Assembly: GCF_000420845.1 (NCBI RefSeq)
Contig: NZ_ATVS01000021.1
Span: 1 to 64,000 of the forward strand
Length of the DNA stretch: 64,000 bases
Direction: 5' to 3'
DNA from: Butyrivibrio sp. AE3009
Lineage (GTDB): Bacteria > Bacillota > Clostridia > Lachnospirales > Lachnospiraceae
How positions within the stretch are numbered: position 1 is the first letter of the stretch; each line of letters starts with the position of its first letter. A model generated the notes under the pieces. That model made no database searches, had not been told where the DNA came from, and saw only the letters and a program-made list of their open reading frames with translations. Both the position numbers and the translations under genes were made by a program. Shown here piece after piece: positions 35,669 through 45,502 of the stretch.

Positions 35669-35688
35669 GGCGGGTCATCGCACCCGCC
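35669..35688 (+). other. Intergenic hairpin between binding-protein and ATPase genes
   Basis: GGCGGGT (35669-35675) pairs with ACCCGCC (35682-35688) around CATCGC, and there is no T-run behind it. Such stems commonly protect the binding-protein message from decay, giving more receptor than transporter. The rest of the gap 35630-35762 shows no gene. Confidence 0.6.
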
Positions 35689-35762
35689 TCAGTCTATGAA
35701 AAAGACAAAATTCACCAAATGAAAAAAGTTTAAATAATAATATGGGAAAAGGAGGGGTTAAA

Positions 35763-37307
35763 TTGGCGAAGATATTATTGGAAATGAAGAATATCACCAA
35801 AACCTTCCCTGGTGTCAAGGCCTTGGATAATGTTAATCTCCAGGTTGAAGAGGGAGAAATACATGCGCTGGTAGGAGAGAACGGTGCCGGAAAATCAACA
35901 CTTATGAACGTTCTCAGCGGTATCTATCCGTTTGGATCCTACGAAGGTGACATTGTATATGATTCCGAAGTTTGTAAATTCAATGATATCAAGGATAGTG
36001 AAGGTAAGGGGATTGTTATTATCCATCAGGAGCTTGCGCTTATTCCCTACATGACAATCGCAGAAAACATGTTCCTCGGAAATGAGAGAGGAAGCAAGTT
36101 CAGAATTAACTGGAACGAAACCTCCGGGCTGGCTCGTAAGTACCTGGATATAGTAGGACTTAAGGAGAGCACGGAAACACTGGTCAAGGACATTGGTGTT
36201 GGTAAACAGCAGCTGGTTGAGATCGCAAAGGCTCTTTCCAAGAATGCACGACTTCTTATTCTTGATGAGCCTACATCATCACTTAACGAGACTGATTCAA
36301 GAGCTCTTTTGGATCTTATGCTCAAACTCAAAAAAGAGCAGGGTCTCACATCCATCATTATTTCACATAAGCTTAATGAGGTATCCTATGTAGCCGACAA
36401 GATCACGGTTATCCGTGACGGTTCCACCATTGAGACCCTTACCAAGGGCGTGGACGACTTCTCTGAGGCAAGGATCATCAAGGGAATGGTAGGAAGAGAA
36501 CTTTCAGACAGATTCCCCAAGAGAGAGCCTCATATCGGCGAAGTTATGATGGAGGTAAAGAACTGGAATGTTTACCATCCTTTATATAGTGAGAGAAAAA
36601 TAGTCAACAACGTCAATCTGAACGTAAGAAAGGGCGAGGTTCTAGGTATATCCGGACTTATGGGAGCAGGCAGAACAGAACTTGCCATGAGTATTTTCGG
36701 TAAGAGCTATGGTGAGAATATTTCCGGACAGCTCTTTATCAACGGTAAAGAAGTTCACCTTAACAACGTTCAGCAGGCTATTAAACATAAACTTGCATAC
36801 GTAACTGAGGATAGAAAAGGAAACGGTCTTATCCTTTCCAATCCCATTAAGATTAACACAACGCTGGCTAATCTTGATGAAGTAAGCAAAAACAATGTAA
36901 TCGACAAAGACAAGGAATTTGCGGTAGCCGTTGATTACAAAGAAAAACTTAAAACAAAATGCCCTACTGTCGAGCAGAATGTAGGAAATCTTTCAGGTGG
37001 TAACCAGCAGAAAGTCCTTCTGGCAAAATGGATGTTTGCCGATCCTGATATCCTTATTCTCGACGAACCCACAAGAGGTATCGACGTAGGCGCTAAATAC
37101 GAGATTTACTGCATTATCAACCAGCTGGTATCCGAAGGCAAATCTGTTATTATGATCTCCTCCGAGCTTCCGGAGATTCTGGGAATGTGTGACAGAATTT
37201 ATGTTATGAATGAAGGCAGAATGGTTGGAGAACTGGATGGCAAAGATGCTACCCAGGAAAAGATTATGACTTATATCTTACAGTCATCCGGAAAAGGGGA
37301 GGAATAA
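35763..37307 (+). CDS. CUT2 sugar ABC transporter, tandem ATPase (XylG/GguA-like)
   Basis: The product has 514 residues with two nucleotide-binding domains. The first has Walker [10 protein letters not shown], signature-region [15 protein letters not shown] and Walker [12 protein letters not shown]. The second has the usual degenerate P-loop [23 protein letters not shown] and [11 protein letters not shown]. It energises monosaccharide import with the permease encoded 3 bp downstream. The start is taken as TTG 35763 because GGAGGGG sits 5 bp before it; an in-frame ATG at 35742 has no ribosome site and lies upstream of this one. Confidence 0.94.
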   Translation: MAKILLEMKNITKTFPGVKALDNVNLQVEEGEIHALVGENGAGKSTLMNVLSGIYPFGSYEGDIVYDSEVCKFNDIKDSEGKGIVIIHQELALIPYMTIAENMFLGNERGSKFRINWNETSGLARKYLDIVGLKESTETLVKDIGVGKQQLVEIAKALSKNARLLILDEPTSSLNETDSRALLDLMLKLKKEQGLTSIIISHKLNEVSYVADKITVIRDGSTIETLTKGVDDFSEARIIKGMVGRELSDRFPKREPHIGEVMMEVKNWNVYHPLYSERKIVNNVNLNVRKGEVLGISGLMGAGRTELAMSIFGKSYGENISGQLFINGKEVHLNNVQQAIKHKLAYVTEDRKGNGLILSNPIKINTTLANLDEVSKNNVIDKDKEFAVAVDYKEKLKTKCPTVEQNVGNLSGGNQQKVLLAKWMFADPDILILDEPTRGIDVGAKYEIYCIINQLVSEGKSVIMISSELPEILGMCDRIYVMNEGRMVGELDGKDATQEKIMTYILQSSGKGEE

Positions 37308-37310
37308 ATT

Positions 37311-38501
37311 ATGAGTAAAGAACAGGTTTTGGGCTTTCTTAAGAAAAATACCATGGTACTGGTTCTTCTGGTGGTACTTGGTTTCTTTGCATGGCAGACA
37401 GGAGGAGCAATCCTTCTTCCCATGAACGTTAGTAACCTTATTTCACAGAACGCTTATGTGTTCGTTCTGGCAACCGGTATGCTTCTTTGCATACTGACTG
37501 GTGGTAACATCGATCTTTCAGTTGGATCTGTTGTATGTTTCGTTGGTGCGGTTGGAGCAACTTTGATGGTTAACTTAAATGTTCCCATCTGGCTCTCAAT
37601 CATTATCATGATCCTCATCGGTACAGCAATCGGTGCTTTCCAGGGCTTCTGGATCGCATTCGTAAGAATTCCTCCTTTCATCGTAACACTGGCAGGAATG
37701 CTTGCATTCAGAGGACTTTCCAACGTAGTGCTCAACGGTCTTACCGTTTCTATCAAGGATAAGACAGCCTTCGTTAACCTTTTCGGTGGCGGTGCTGACT
37801 GCTATGTTCACGATATCTTCGGCGGAGCAGAGCTCAACCTTACATGTCTCTTTGGCGGTCTTGTTGCAGCAGGTATCTTCATTCTTATTGAGGTTACAGG
37901 TCGTGTTAAGAGAGTTAAAAAGAACTATGATGTAGAGCCTTTTGTTACATTCCTTATCAAGCTTATCGCAATTACAGCAGTTATTCTTATCTTTGCTTAC
38001 AAGCTTGCACAGCACAAAGGTATTCCTACAGTTCTCATCTGGGTTATGGTTGTTGTCCTTGTGTATGGTTACATCACCAACAACACAACTGTTGGACGTT
38101 ATTTCTACGCAGTTGGTGGTAATGAGAAGGCTACCAAGCTCTCAGGTATCAACACCAACAAGGTATACTTCCTTGCTTATACCAACATGGGATTCCTTGC
38201 AGCACTTGCAGGAATGATCACAATCGCAAGACTTACATCAGCTCAGCCTACATACGGTCAGAACTATGAGATGGACGCTATCGGATCCTGCTTCATCGGT
38301 GGAGCATCTGCTTACGGCGGAATCGGAACAGTTCCCGGAGTTATTGTCGGTGCGGTTCTCATGGGTGTTATCAACCTTGGTATGTCACTTATGGGCGTAG
38401 ATGCCAACATGCAGAAAGTGGTTAAGGGCGTGGTTCTTCTTGCAGCTGTTATCTTTGATGTAGTATCAAAGAGAGGCGGTAAGCTCTTTGCCAAGAACTG
38501 A
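37311..38501 (+). CDS. CUT2 sugar ABC transporter, permease (XylH/GguB-like)
   Basis: The product has 396 residues and about ten membrane helices of the BPD_transp_2 family. ILTGGNIDLSVGSVVCFVGA is the family signature, and NNTTVGRYFYAVGGNEKATKLSGIN is the conserved cytoplasmic loop that contacts the ATPase. The closest characterised systems move xylose or several aldoses. GGGGAGG lies before the ATG. A strong terminator closes the operon. Confidence 0.94.
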   Translation: MSKEQVLGFLKKNTMVLVLLVVLGFFAWQTGGAILLPMNVSNLISQNAYVFVLATGMLLCILTGGNIDLSVGSVVCFVGAVGATLMVNLNVPIWLSIIIMILIGTAIGAFQGFWIAFVRIPPFIVTLAGMLAFRGLSNVVLNGLTVSIKDKTAFVNLFGGGADCYVHDIFGGAELNLTCLFGGLVAAGIFILIEVTGRVKRVKKNYDVEPFVTFLIKLIAITAVILIFAYKLAQHKGIPTVLIWVMVVVLVYGYITNNTTVGRYFYAVGGNEKATKLSGINTNKVYFLAYTNMGFLAALAGMITIARLTSAQPTYGQNYEMDAIGSCFIGGASAYGGIGTVPGVIVGAVLMGVINLGMSLMGVDANMQKVVKGVVLLAAVIFDVVSKRGGKLFAKN

Positions 38502-38549
38502 TCTAATAATTTGAAAGGCCAATGCATCCCATATGCAATTCCCTTTAGG

Positions 38550-38584
38550 GGCCACAGCTTTTATGCTGTGGCCTCATTTTTATT
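38550..38584 (+). terminator. Terminator of the CUT2 transporter operon
   Basis: GGCCACAGC (38550-38558) pairs with GCTGTGGCC (38565-38573), and TCATTTTTATT follows. Confidence 0.9.
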
Positions 38585-38653
38585 GTTAATTATTGTGAAA
38601 TAAGGTAAGATATTAGCCGTGACTGTTTAGATTTAAGAAGAAAGAGATATGTT

Positions 38654-40213
38654 ATGAGTATTTTGAATGTTGAAAATTTAACCCATGGCTTTGGTGACAG
38701 AGCCATTTTTGAGGATGTATCCTTCAGACTCCTTAAGGGAGAGCATATCGGCCTTGTTGGAGCCAACGGAGAGGGTAAATCCACCTTTATGAATATAATC
38801 ACAGGCAAGCTGATGCCTGATGCAGGTAAGATTGAGTGGTCCAAGAACGTCAAGGTGGGCTATCTTGATCAGCACGCAGTGTTAAAAGAGGGAATGACCA
38901 TCAGAGACGTTCTTGCTTCAGCTTATGAGCCTCTTTTTGATATGGAGCGCAGAATGAATGAGATCTGTGATGCCATGGGAGAAGCGGACGAAACAACTCT
39001 TGAAGCATATATGGAGGAACTTGGAACTATTCAGGATCTTCTTACCAACAGAGATTTTTATCTTATTGATTCCAAAATTGAAGAAGTGTCCAGAGCGTTG
39101 GGATTCCTTGAGCTGGGACTTGACAGGGATGTAACCGAGCTGTCAGGAGGACAAAGGACCAAGATTCTTCTGGCAAAGCTCCTTTTGGAGAAGCCTGACA
39201 TCCTTCTTCTTGACGAGCCTACGAATTATCTCGACGCTGAGCATATCGTATGGCTCACGAGATATCTTCAGGAATATGACAATGCTTTTATTCTGATATC
39301 CCATGATATTCCCTTCCTCAATAATGTGGTAAATATCATTTATCACATGGACGGACAATATCACAGCCTTGACAGATATGTTGGAGATTACGACAAGTTT
39401 ATGGAAGTCTATGAGGCCAAAAAGGCACAGAGAGAGGCAGCCTACAATCGTCAGCAGCAGGAGATTGCCGAGCTCAAGGACTTCGTTGCAAGAAATAAGT
39501 CCAGAGTTGCCACAAGAAACATGGCAATGTCAAGACAGAAGAAACTTGATAACATGGATATCATTGAAAAAATCCAGGAGAAGCCGAAGCCTGAGTTTAA
39601 CTTCAAGACTGCAAGAACTCCCGGCAAGATGATATTTGAGACCAAGGACCTTGTTATCGGATATGACAGTCCATTGTCCACACCTCTTAATATCTCAATG
39701 GAGAGAAATTCCAAGATTGTCCTTACCGGTGCCAACGGTATTGGTAAAACAACTCTTCTTAAGAGTATTCTGGGACTTATCCCTTCTCTGGGCGGAAGTG
39801 TGGAACTTGGAGAGAACGTAGAGATCGGATACTTCGAGCAGGAGATGGCTCCTGATATTGAGACCACCTGCATGCAGGAAATCTGGAATGAATTCCCGGG
39901 CTTTTCCCAGTATGAGGTTAGGTCAGCCCTTGCAAAATGCGGACTTACCACCAAGCATATCGAAAGCAAGTGTAAGGTTTTATCAGGTGGTGAGCAGGCC
40001 AAGGTCAGACTTTGCAAGCTTATTAACAGAGAGTCCAATGTTCTGGTTCTGGACGAGCCTACCAACCATCTTGATGTAGATGCCAAGGAAGAGCTTCACA
40101 GAGCGCTTAAGGAATACAAAGGCAGTATTCTGATGGTTTGCCATGAACCTGATTTCTATCAGGATTTCGCAACTGAGATCATGGACTGCTCCAAGTGGAC
40201 AACAAGAGTGTGA
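38654..40213 (+). CDS. ABC-F family ATPase (translation factor type)
   Basis: This soluble protein of 519 residues has two ABC domains and no membrane segment. The first has GANGEGKST, LSGGQRTK and LLLLDEPTNYLD; the second has GANGIGKTT, LSGGEQAKVRLCK and LVLDEPTNHLD. A charged linker (about 240-320) joins them. The spacing resembles the YkpA/YbiT branch of ABC-F proteins, which bind the ribosomal E site. Housekeeping or antibiotic-protection roles cannot be told apart from sequence alone. It is a single gene behind the sugar-transport operon. Confidence 0.92.
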   Translation: MSILNVENLTHGFGDRAIFEDVSFRLLKGEHIGLVGANGEGKSTFMNIITGKLMPDAGKIEWSKNVKVGYLDQHAVLKEGMTIRDVLASAYEPLFDMERRMNEICDAMGEADETTLEAYMEELGTIQDLLTNRDFYLIDSKIEEVSRALGFLELGLDRDVTELSGGQRTKILLAKLLLEKPDILLLDEPTNYLDAEHIVWLTRYLQEYDNAFILISHDIPFLNNVVNIIYHMDGQYHSLDRYVGDYDKFMEVYEAKKAQREAAYNRQQQEIAELKDFVARNKSRVATRNMAMSRQKKLDNMDIIEKIQEKPKPEFNFKTARTPGKMIFETKDLVIGYDSPLSTPLNISMERNSKIVLTGANGIGKTTLLKSILGLIPSLGGSVELGENVEIGYFEQEMAPDIETTCMQEIWNEFPGFSQYEVRSALAKCGLTTKHIESKCKVLSGGEQAKVRLCKLINRESNVLVLDEPTNHLDVDAKEELHRALKEYKGSILMVCHEPDFYQDFATEIMDCSKWTTRV

Positions 40214-40230
40214 TAATTATTCTTTAAGAT

Positions 40231-40262
40231 CTGCAAAATGGGGAATATAAATTTGCAGTTTT
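40231..40262 (+). terminator. Weak terminator after the ABC-F gene
   Basis: CTGCAAA (40231-40237) pairs with TTTGCAG (40252-40258), and TTTT follows. The loop is long and the stem short. Confidence 0.4.
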
Positions 40263-40327
40263 GGCAGTGAATTATTGCGATGTTAAGGAATATGCATGTT
40301 TATATATGTGCACCGGGAGGATTTATT

Positions 40328-41419
40328 ATGAAAAAGAGTATTAATGGAATAATGTTGACGGCAGTTTCAACTATGATCGTATCAGGCCTTAGTGGATGTG
40401 GCAGTAGTGCTACCACAGATATACCTGATGCATATATGTCAGAGATTTCGGAGATAATAACATATGAATCTGATTCAAATATTTCTGGTGATGAGGCTTC
40501 AATAGATATATCGGAAGAGCCAGCTGCTACAGCTACTACTGATGAAGTTCAGGTTGAGAACCTGACAGAATCAGATGACGAATACTACAATAAACTTAAG
40601 GCAGAAGTTACAGACAGCATAGAGTACTATATTTGCGATGATTTTGACGGAGACGGCAGTAAAGAGGCCTTTGCTATAGTAGGCACAAGATATGAAGACT
40701 ATGGTGAAGTTGACGTAGATGGTGCTGTATATTACGTTGATGATGATGAAGTAACCAATATCTCAGAGGATATCAATACTGCCTGGGGAGATCTTGAACT
40801 CATTATAAATGATCCAAATGAAGAATATGTCATCCGAACAGGTGTTAATGAGGTGTCCAAGGATCATCCGATGTTCTTTGCTCCTTCATACAGAGCGGCA
40901 GCTACTGCAGTTAACAATCTTGTATTCGGGGTAAAAGACGGTAAGGCCTACAAGCTTGGTATCTCCGAGATGGGAGCCTGTGCCGGACTTAGTGACGGAA
41001 CGGCAATTGTAACACTTGATTGCTACGATGGATGCTCTGATGGCACAGGACATACCTGGAAGCCTTATTATTATTTTTACAATAAGGACAGTGGTGAATT
41101 CGAAGAGTATGAAGGCAGGGAAATAGCAGAAGAAGAACTCCTTGCTTATGAAGGAACAGAGAAGGTTGTGGAAGCAATAAAGGCTGATGGTAATACCATT
41201 GCAGGAATTATTCTAAGAGATAACGGTATTATTAATGTTAACTTTTATGACGGCAATCCTGAGGATTCCGACAGCCTTTCCTTTAATCATAATGCCACCT
41301 TCAGAATTACAGATGGAAGAGCAGTACTTCTAAAGGCGGCATATTCTCTTGATTATGAAGCCGTAGATTACAAGGAATCCGATTACGGCGGAGTTTATTT
41401 TGCCAAAAGAGGCGAATGA
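40328..41419 (+). CDS. Secreted lipoprotein, function unknown
   Basis: The product has 363 residues. The signal peptide ends in lipobox LSGC (about residue 23), and an acidic Ser/Thr-rich linker runs to about residue 85. DDFDGDGSKEAF (about residues 104-115) resembles a dockerin/FG-GAP-type calcium loop. The rest has no motif that I know. ATG 40328 follows GGGAGG; a longer frame from 40280 lacks a ribosome site. It is convergent with rqcH, with only 3 bp between the stop codons. Confidence 0.8.
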   Translation: MKKSINGIMLTAVSTMIVSGLSGCGSSATTDIPDAYMSEISEIITYESDSNISGDEASIDISEEPAATATTDEVQVENLTESDDEYYNKLKAEVTDSIEYYICDDFDGDGSKEAFAIVGTRYEDYGEVDVDGAVYYVDDDEVTNISEDINTAWGDLELIINDPNEEYVIRTGVNEVSKDHPMFFAPSYRAAATAVNNLVFGVKDGKAYKLGISEMGACAGLSDGTAIVTLDCYDGCSDGTGHTWKPYYYFYNKDSGEFEEYEGREIAEEELLAYEGTEKVVEAIKADGNTIAGIILRDNGIINVNFYDGNPEDSDSLSFNHNATFRITDGRAVLLKAAYSLDYEAVDYKESDYGGVYFAKRGE

Positions 41420-41422
41420 TAA

Positions 41423-43222
41423 TTAATCGCTGATCAGTTTTAGTCCGGAAATATCCGGTGAAATAGCCATTGAATAATTGGTGTAGTACACTACAAAGCC
41501 CGGTTTAGCCCCACCGGGCTTTTTTACGTCTTTGCGCCTTAGATAATCAATCTCGACTTTTTCCTGATTTTTACCCTTGGAGTAGAAAGCGGCCAGGGCG
41601 GCAGCTTCTTCGAAGGCTCTGTCAGGGACTTCTTTACCTCCGGTTAACAGAACAACGTGGGAGCCGGGGATCTTTTTGGCATGGAACCACCAGTCGCCGC
41701 CATTTGCGGTTTTGAAGGTGAGTTCATCGTTCTGAATATTATTTTTGCCTACATAGATATCAAATCCGTCGCTGGAGAGATAGTGGAAAGGTTTGGAGGT
41801 TATCTTTTCCTTGCGACCGTTCTTGCCCTGGGTATGAACTTTAACATAACCTGAAAGAGCAAGCTCCTGACGTATCTGGGCAAGGTCTGCTTCCTTCTGG
41901 GCGATGTCCAGAGAAGTAGCAATGGATTCAAGCTGTTCGATGGCCTGAGCTACTTCCTGCATCTGCTCTGTGAGGGCTTCCTGAGTTCTCTTTAGCTTGG
42001 TGTATTTGTCAAAATACTTCTTGGCGTTCTGACTTATGGAGAGAGTAGGATCCAGGGGAATCGTAACATCTTCTCCGGTGTTGTAGTCGTTGACGGTTAT
42101 GTTCTTATCGCCTTCCTTGGCACTATAGCCATAGACAGTGAGGAGTTCTCCGTAGATTCTGTATTTGTCTTTTTTCTCGGAGTCCTGAAGCTGCCTGGTC
42201 TGAAGATCGTACTTTCTTACGTTTCTCTCAAGGGCGGTCTGAACGATCTTGCGAAGGTCCACAGACTTTTGTCTGATACGGGTTACAACGTTCTTTTCGG
42301 CGTAATATTGCTCGATGAGTGAGGAAATGCTGCTCATCTGAGTGGTATTAAAACCTGATTCATTTGAATTACCATTCTGATTGCCATAGATAGTAAGAGG
42401 AATGGAGCAATATTCCTTAGGTGCGCCTTTCTCATAAACGATAACAGGGGTAAAATTACCGGTTTTAACCAGCTCCATAACTTCATCAAAGGCTCTGTAG
42501 AGCTTGACTGATTCGGAAGGATCAAGGGCTGCTGCGGATTTGTCGGCATCAACACCTGCTCTGTAGCAGATCTCCTGAGATATGATGGGAGACAGGCCTG
42601 TGTAGCTTGAATAAATTGCTTTAAAAGCAGGCATTCCCTTACTGAGAACGCTGGAGGAGAATTCATCTGCTGTGGTTTCAAGAGGATTGATCTTATCCTG
42701 GGAAGGGATGAAATATTGTCTTCCGGGAAGAACTTCTCTTACCGAGCTGACAGAAGCGGGAATGTGCTTGATACTGTCGATGATCATGTCCTCTTCATCG
42801 GTGAAGATGATATTGCTGTATTTGCCCATGATCTCGATGAGAAGGACCTTGTGACGAAGGTCGCCCATCTCATCCAGGTGCTCAATCTCAAATCTGATAA
42901 TTCTCTCAAGGCCTCCCGGCTGAGTGATGGAAATAATGCGCCCATTCTGGATGTGCTTACGAAGAAGCATACAGAAATTGGGGGCAGTCATGGGGGAGGG
43001 CTTGTTGTCATCGGTCATATAGACCAGCGGGAGAGAAGCGTCTGCGGACATGACTACTCTTGCCTGCTTGATCTGATATTTATCAATATTTTCATAGGAG
43101 AGCTTGACTGTGATAAGAAGTTCATCGCTCTCTGTCTGGGCTATTTTATAGATACGGCCTCCGGTCAGAAGGTCATTTAAATCCTTGGTTAAGTTTGCAA
43201 CTGTAATTCCGTCAAAAGCCAT
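41423..43222 (-). CDS. rqcH: RqcH/NFACT-family ribosome quality-control protein
   Basis: The product has 599 residues. The N-terminal NFACT-N domain starts MAFDGITVANLTKDLNDLL, followed by helix-hairpin-helix and coiled-coil parts (about 300-450) and the NFACT-R domain (about 470-560) with DIYVGKNNIQND and GGDWWFHAKKIPGSHVVL. Bacterial RqcH binds stalled 50S subunits and adds C-terminal alanine tails; older annotations call it fibronectin-binding protein. Length and domain order are complete. The gene stands alone. Confidence 0.94.
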   Translation of the reverse strand: MAFDGITVANLTKDLNDLLTGGRIYKIAQTESDELLITVKLSYENIDKYQIKQARVVMSADASLPLVYMTDDNKPSPMTAPNFCMLLRKHIQNGRIISITQPGGLERIIRFEIEHLDEMGDLRHKVLLIEIMGKYSNIIFTDEEDMIIDSIKHIPASVSSVREVLPGRQYFIPSQDKINPLETTADEFSSSVLSKGMPAFKAIYSSYTGLSPIISQEICYRAGVDADKSAAALDPSESVKLYRAFDEVMELVKTGNFTPVIVYEKGAPKEYCSIPLTIYGNQNGNSNESGFNTTQMSSISSLIEQYYAEKNVVTRIRQKSVDLRKIVQTALERNVRKYDLQTRQLQDSEKKDKYRIYGELLTVYGYSAKEGDKNITVNDYNTGEDVTIPLDPTLSISQNAKKYFDKYTKLKRTQEALTEQMQEVAQAIEQLESIATSLDIAQKEADLAQIRQELALSGYVKVHTQGKNGRKEKITSKPFHYLSSDGFDIYVGKNNIQNDELTFKTANGGDWWFHAKKIPGSHVVLLTGGKEVPDRAFEEAAALAAFYSKGKNQEKVEIDYLRRKDVKKPGGAKPGFVVYYTNYSMAISPDISGLKLISD

Positions 43223-43531
43223 TGTTTACTACCTTTCATGATTAAGAATAACTATAAATGCAGGCTATATTGTACCATGTATCACAGATTCAATCAAAGA
43301 TACAAAATATTCATGCAACTACAACGTTATGTGGATTATTATGTGTCACTTTGCTTATTTTGCGGTACACATTGAAAAAGTTGCACAATTTGATTTTTTT
43401 GCGGTAAAAAGTACCTTTAAAAGCAATACATAGTAAACATGAAGCAATAAATGAGAAGTGCAACATGACAAGAAAAAATATAATAACCTCAAATTTGTAT
43501 GTGCAATTCGCATAAAAACTGGGAGGATTTT
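43223..43531. other. Intergenic region rqcH/CUT1 operon
   Basis: This A/T-rich divergent gap of 309 bp holds the start region of rqcH (-) and presumably the promoter of the CUT1 transporter operon (+). Two copies of TTTTGCGGTA are seen (43358 and 43397) with a TTGCACAA palindrome between them. No clear promoter hexamers, riboswitch or gene were recognised. Confidence 0.5.
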
Positions 43532-44479
43532 ATGGGGAAGAAATCTCAAACGAGTTCGGGAAACTCGAAATCTTTTGGCGTCTATATGAAGCGCTACTGG
43601 CAGTTATATGCAATGCTTTTCCTGCCGCTTCTTTATTTGACGATATTCAAGTATGCACCAATGGTCTATGTGCAGATCGCCTTCAAAAAGTACAGTCTTG
43701 TTAAGAGCATATGGGAGCTGCCACTGGCAGATAATCATGGTTTTGAATTCTTTATCAAAGCATTTAAGAACAATGACTTTAAATATGCTCTTAGAAACAC
43801 GCTGACACTTAATCTGCTGGATCTTCTTTTTGGATTCCCGGCACCAATTATTTTTGCATTAATACTTAATGAACTGTGCTTCAAGCATTACAAGAAAGTG
43901 GTTCAGACGATTGCTTACATGCCTCACTTCCTGTCATGGGTCATTATTTACAGCTTGGCTCTGCAGCTTCTTGCTCCTACAGATGGTCTTGTAAATATGG
44001 TCATCAGCAAGATGGGTTTTGATCCTATTCCTTTCCTTAATGACGGAAAACACTGGATTGGAAGCTATATCGGATTTGGTATCTGGCAGAACTTTGGTTG
44101 GGGATCAATCGTATATCTGGCAGCAATAGCAGGTATCAACCCGGAGCTCTATGAAGCTGCTTCCGTTGACGGAGCCGGAAGATTTCGCAAGATGTGGCAC
44201 ATCACCCTTCCGGGAATCAAGCCTACGATTGTAGTTCTTCTTATCATGAGCCTTGGTAATATCCTCGGTGGCGGATTTGACCGTCCTTTTGCATTCCAGA
44301 ACAATCTGGTAATGCGTGTGGCAGACGTTATCGCAACCTTCGTGTACAGAGTCGGTATCAAGGGTCTGCAGTTCTCACTTACTACAGCGGTTGGATTGTT
44401 CCAGTCTGTAGTGGGAATATTCTTCCTTCTTATGGCGAATTTCATTTCCCGTAAGCTTGGAGAGAGAGGAATCTGGTAA
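43532..44479 (+). CDS. CUT1 oligosaccharide ABC transporter, permease 1 (LplB-like)
   Basis: The product has 315 residues and six membrane helices. The cytoplasmic EAA loop is EAASVDGAGRFRKMWHITLPGI. The N-terminal segment YAMLFLPLLYLTIFKYAPMV is typical of the LplB/YteP permeases that import oligosaccharides, often uronate-containing ones. ATG 43532 follows GGGAGG; a frame from 43499 starts before that site. The second permease begins 14 bp downstream. Confidence 0.92.
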   Translation: MGKKSQTSSGNSKSFGVYMKRYWQLYAMLFLPLLYLTIFKYAPMVYVQIAFKKYSLVKSIWELPLADNHGFEFFIKAFKNNDFKYALRNTLTLNLLDLLFGFPAPIIFALILNELCFKHYKKVVQTIAYMPHFLSWVIIYSLALQLLAPTDGLVNMVISKMGFDPIPFLNDGKHWIGSYIGFGIWQNFGWGSIVYLAAIAGINPELYEAASVDGAGRFRKMWHITLPGIKPTIVVLLIMSLGNILGGGFDRPFAFQNNLVMRVADVIATFVYRVGIKGLQFSLTTAVGLFQSVVGIFFLLMANFISRKLGERGIW

Positions 44480-44493
44480 GGAGGTGCGAGCAA

Positions 44494-45366
44494 ATGAAAA
44501 TTAAATCCGATGCAGATAAAGCCTGGGACGTAGTATTTGTGCTTTTCTGCCTTGTAATAAGCCTGATGTGCGTAATACCTATGATTAACCTTCTTGCCAA
44601 GTCCCTTAGCGAGACAGACTATCTGGTAAGAAATGAGGTATATCTTTTACCCAAGGGCTTTAACTTAAATGCCTATGCAACGGTCCTTAAGGACCCCAAG
44701 TACATAAGAGCCTTCGTGTGGACAGTATTTCTTACGATTGTATGTACTGTACTTTCACTGACAATGACTACCTTATGTGCATTTCCGCTGATTTTCGAGA
44801 ATCTTCGCGGAAGAAAAGCCATCAATATCTTCATAACAATAACAATGTTTTTTAACGCAGGAACAATTCCGAACTACCTGCTGATGCAGAAGCTGAACCT
44901 TCTGAGTAACCCTCTGGTTCTCATTATTCCGGGTGTCATGAGCGTTTATAACATGATCATCATGAGAAGCTTCTTCTATGGAATACCGGACAGCCTTCGT
45001 GAATCCGCTGAGATTGACGGAGCGACGTTCTTCGAGATCCTGACCAAGATCTACATACCGCTTTCCAAGCCGGTTATGGCTACACTCGCTCTGTTCTATG
45101 CGGTAGGAAGATGGAACGGATATTCAGATGCCCTGATGTACATGAGAGAGGCCAAGTACTACACATTGCAGCTCCTTTTGTACAACATCATCAACAATAT
45201 CAATCAGGTTGAGGTTGCTACACAGGAAGGCTTCTCAACACCTGGATTGTCAGCTTCCCTAAAGGCAGCCATCGTAATGTTTTCAACCATTCCGATTCTC
45301 TGCATTTATCCTTTCCTGCAGAAGTACTTCATTCATGGCGTGACCATGGGTGCGGTCAAAGAATGA
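44494..45366 (+). CDS. CUT1 oligosaccharide ABC transporter, permease 2 (LplC/YtcP-like)
   Basis: The product has 290 residues and six membrane helices, with the EAA loop ESAEIDGATFFEILTKIYIPLSKP. It forms the heterodimeric channel with the preceding permease. AAGGAGG lies before the ATG. The family uses a shared, separately encoded ATPase (MsmX/UgpC type), and none is present in this cluster. Confidence 0.93.
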   Translation: MKIKSDADKAWDVVFVLFCLVISLMCVIPMINLLAKSLSETDYLVRNEVYLLPKGFNLNAYATVLKDPKYIRAFVWTVFLTIVCTVLSLTMTTLCAFPLIFENLRGRKAINIFITITMFFNAGTIPNYLLMQKLNLLSNPLVLIIPGVMSVYNMIIMRSFFYGIPDSLRESAEIDGATFFEILTKIYIPLSKPVMATLALFYAVGRWNGYSDALMYMREAKYYTLQLLLYNIINNINQVEVATQEGFSTPGLSASLKAAIVMFSTIPILCIYPFLQKYFIHGVTMGAVKE

Positions 45367-45502
45367 GCACTTAATGAGGTATTTTCGAATTTAGTGCGAA
45401 TTCTTGTTATGGCGAGCACAACGTGCGAGATCAGAACTACCTTGAACTTAATCCTTATTGGATTAAATAAATATTAATTGACTCATTTGAAGGGAGGTCA
45501 AT

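Noticed and set aside
37596..38015. 139-codon open frame antisense to the sugar permease gene
   Set aside because: It has a Cys/Asn/Asp-rich composition that mirrors the permease codons, with no ribosome site. The permease frame is a clear family match.
39451..40086. 211-codon open frame antisense to the ABC-F gene
   Set aside because: Shadow of conserved ABC motifs on the other strand.
45367..45502. Possible regulatory RNA between CUT1 permease and binding-protein genes
   Set aside because: Only a short GCAC-AAC-GTGC hairpin and scattered repeats are visible; not enough to support a feature.
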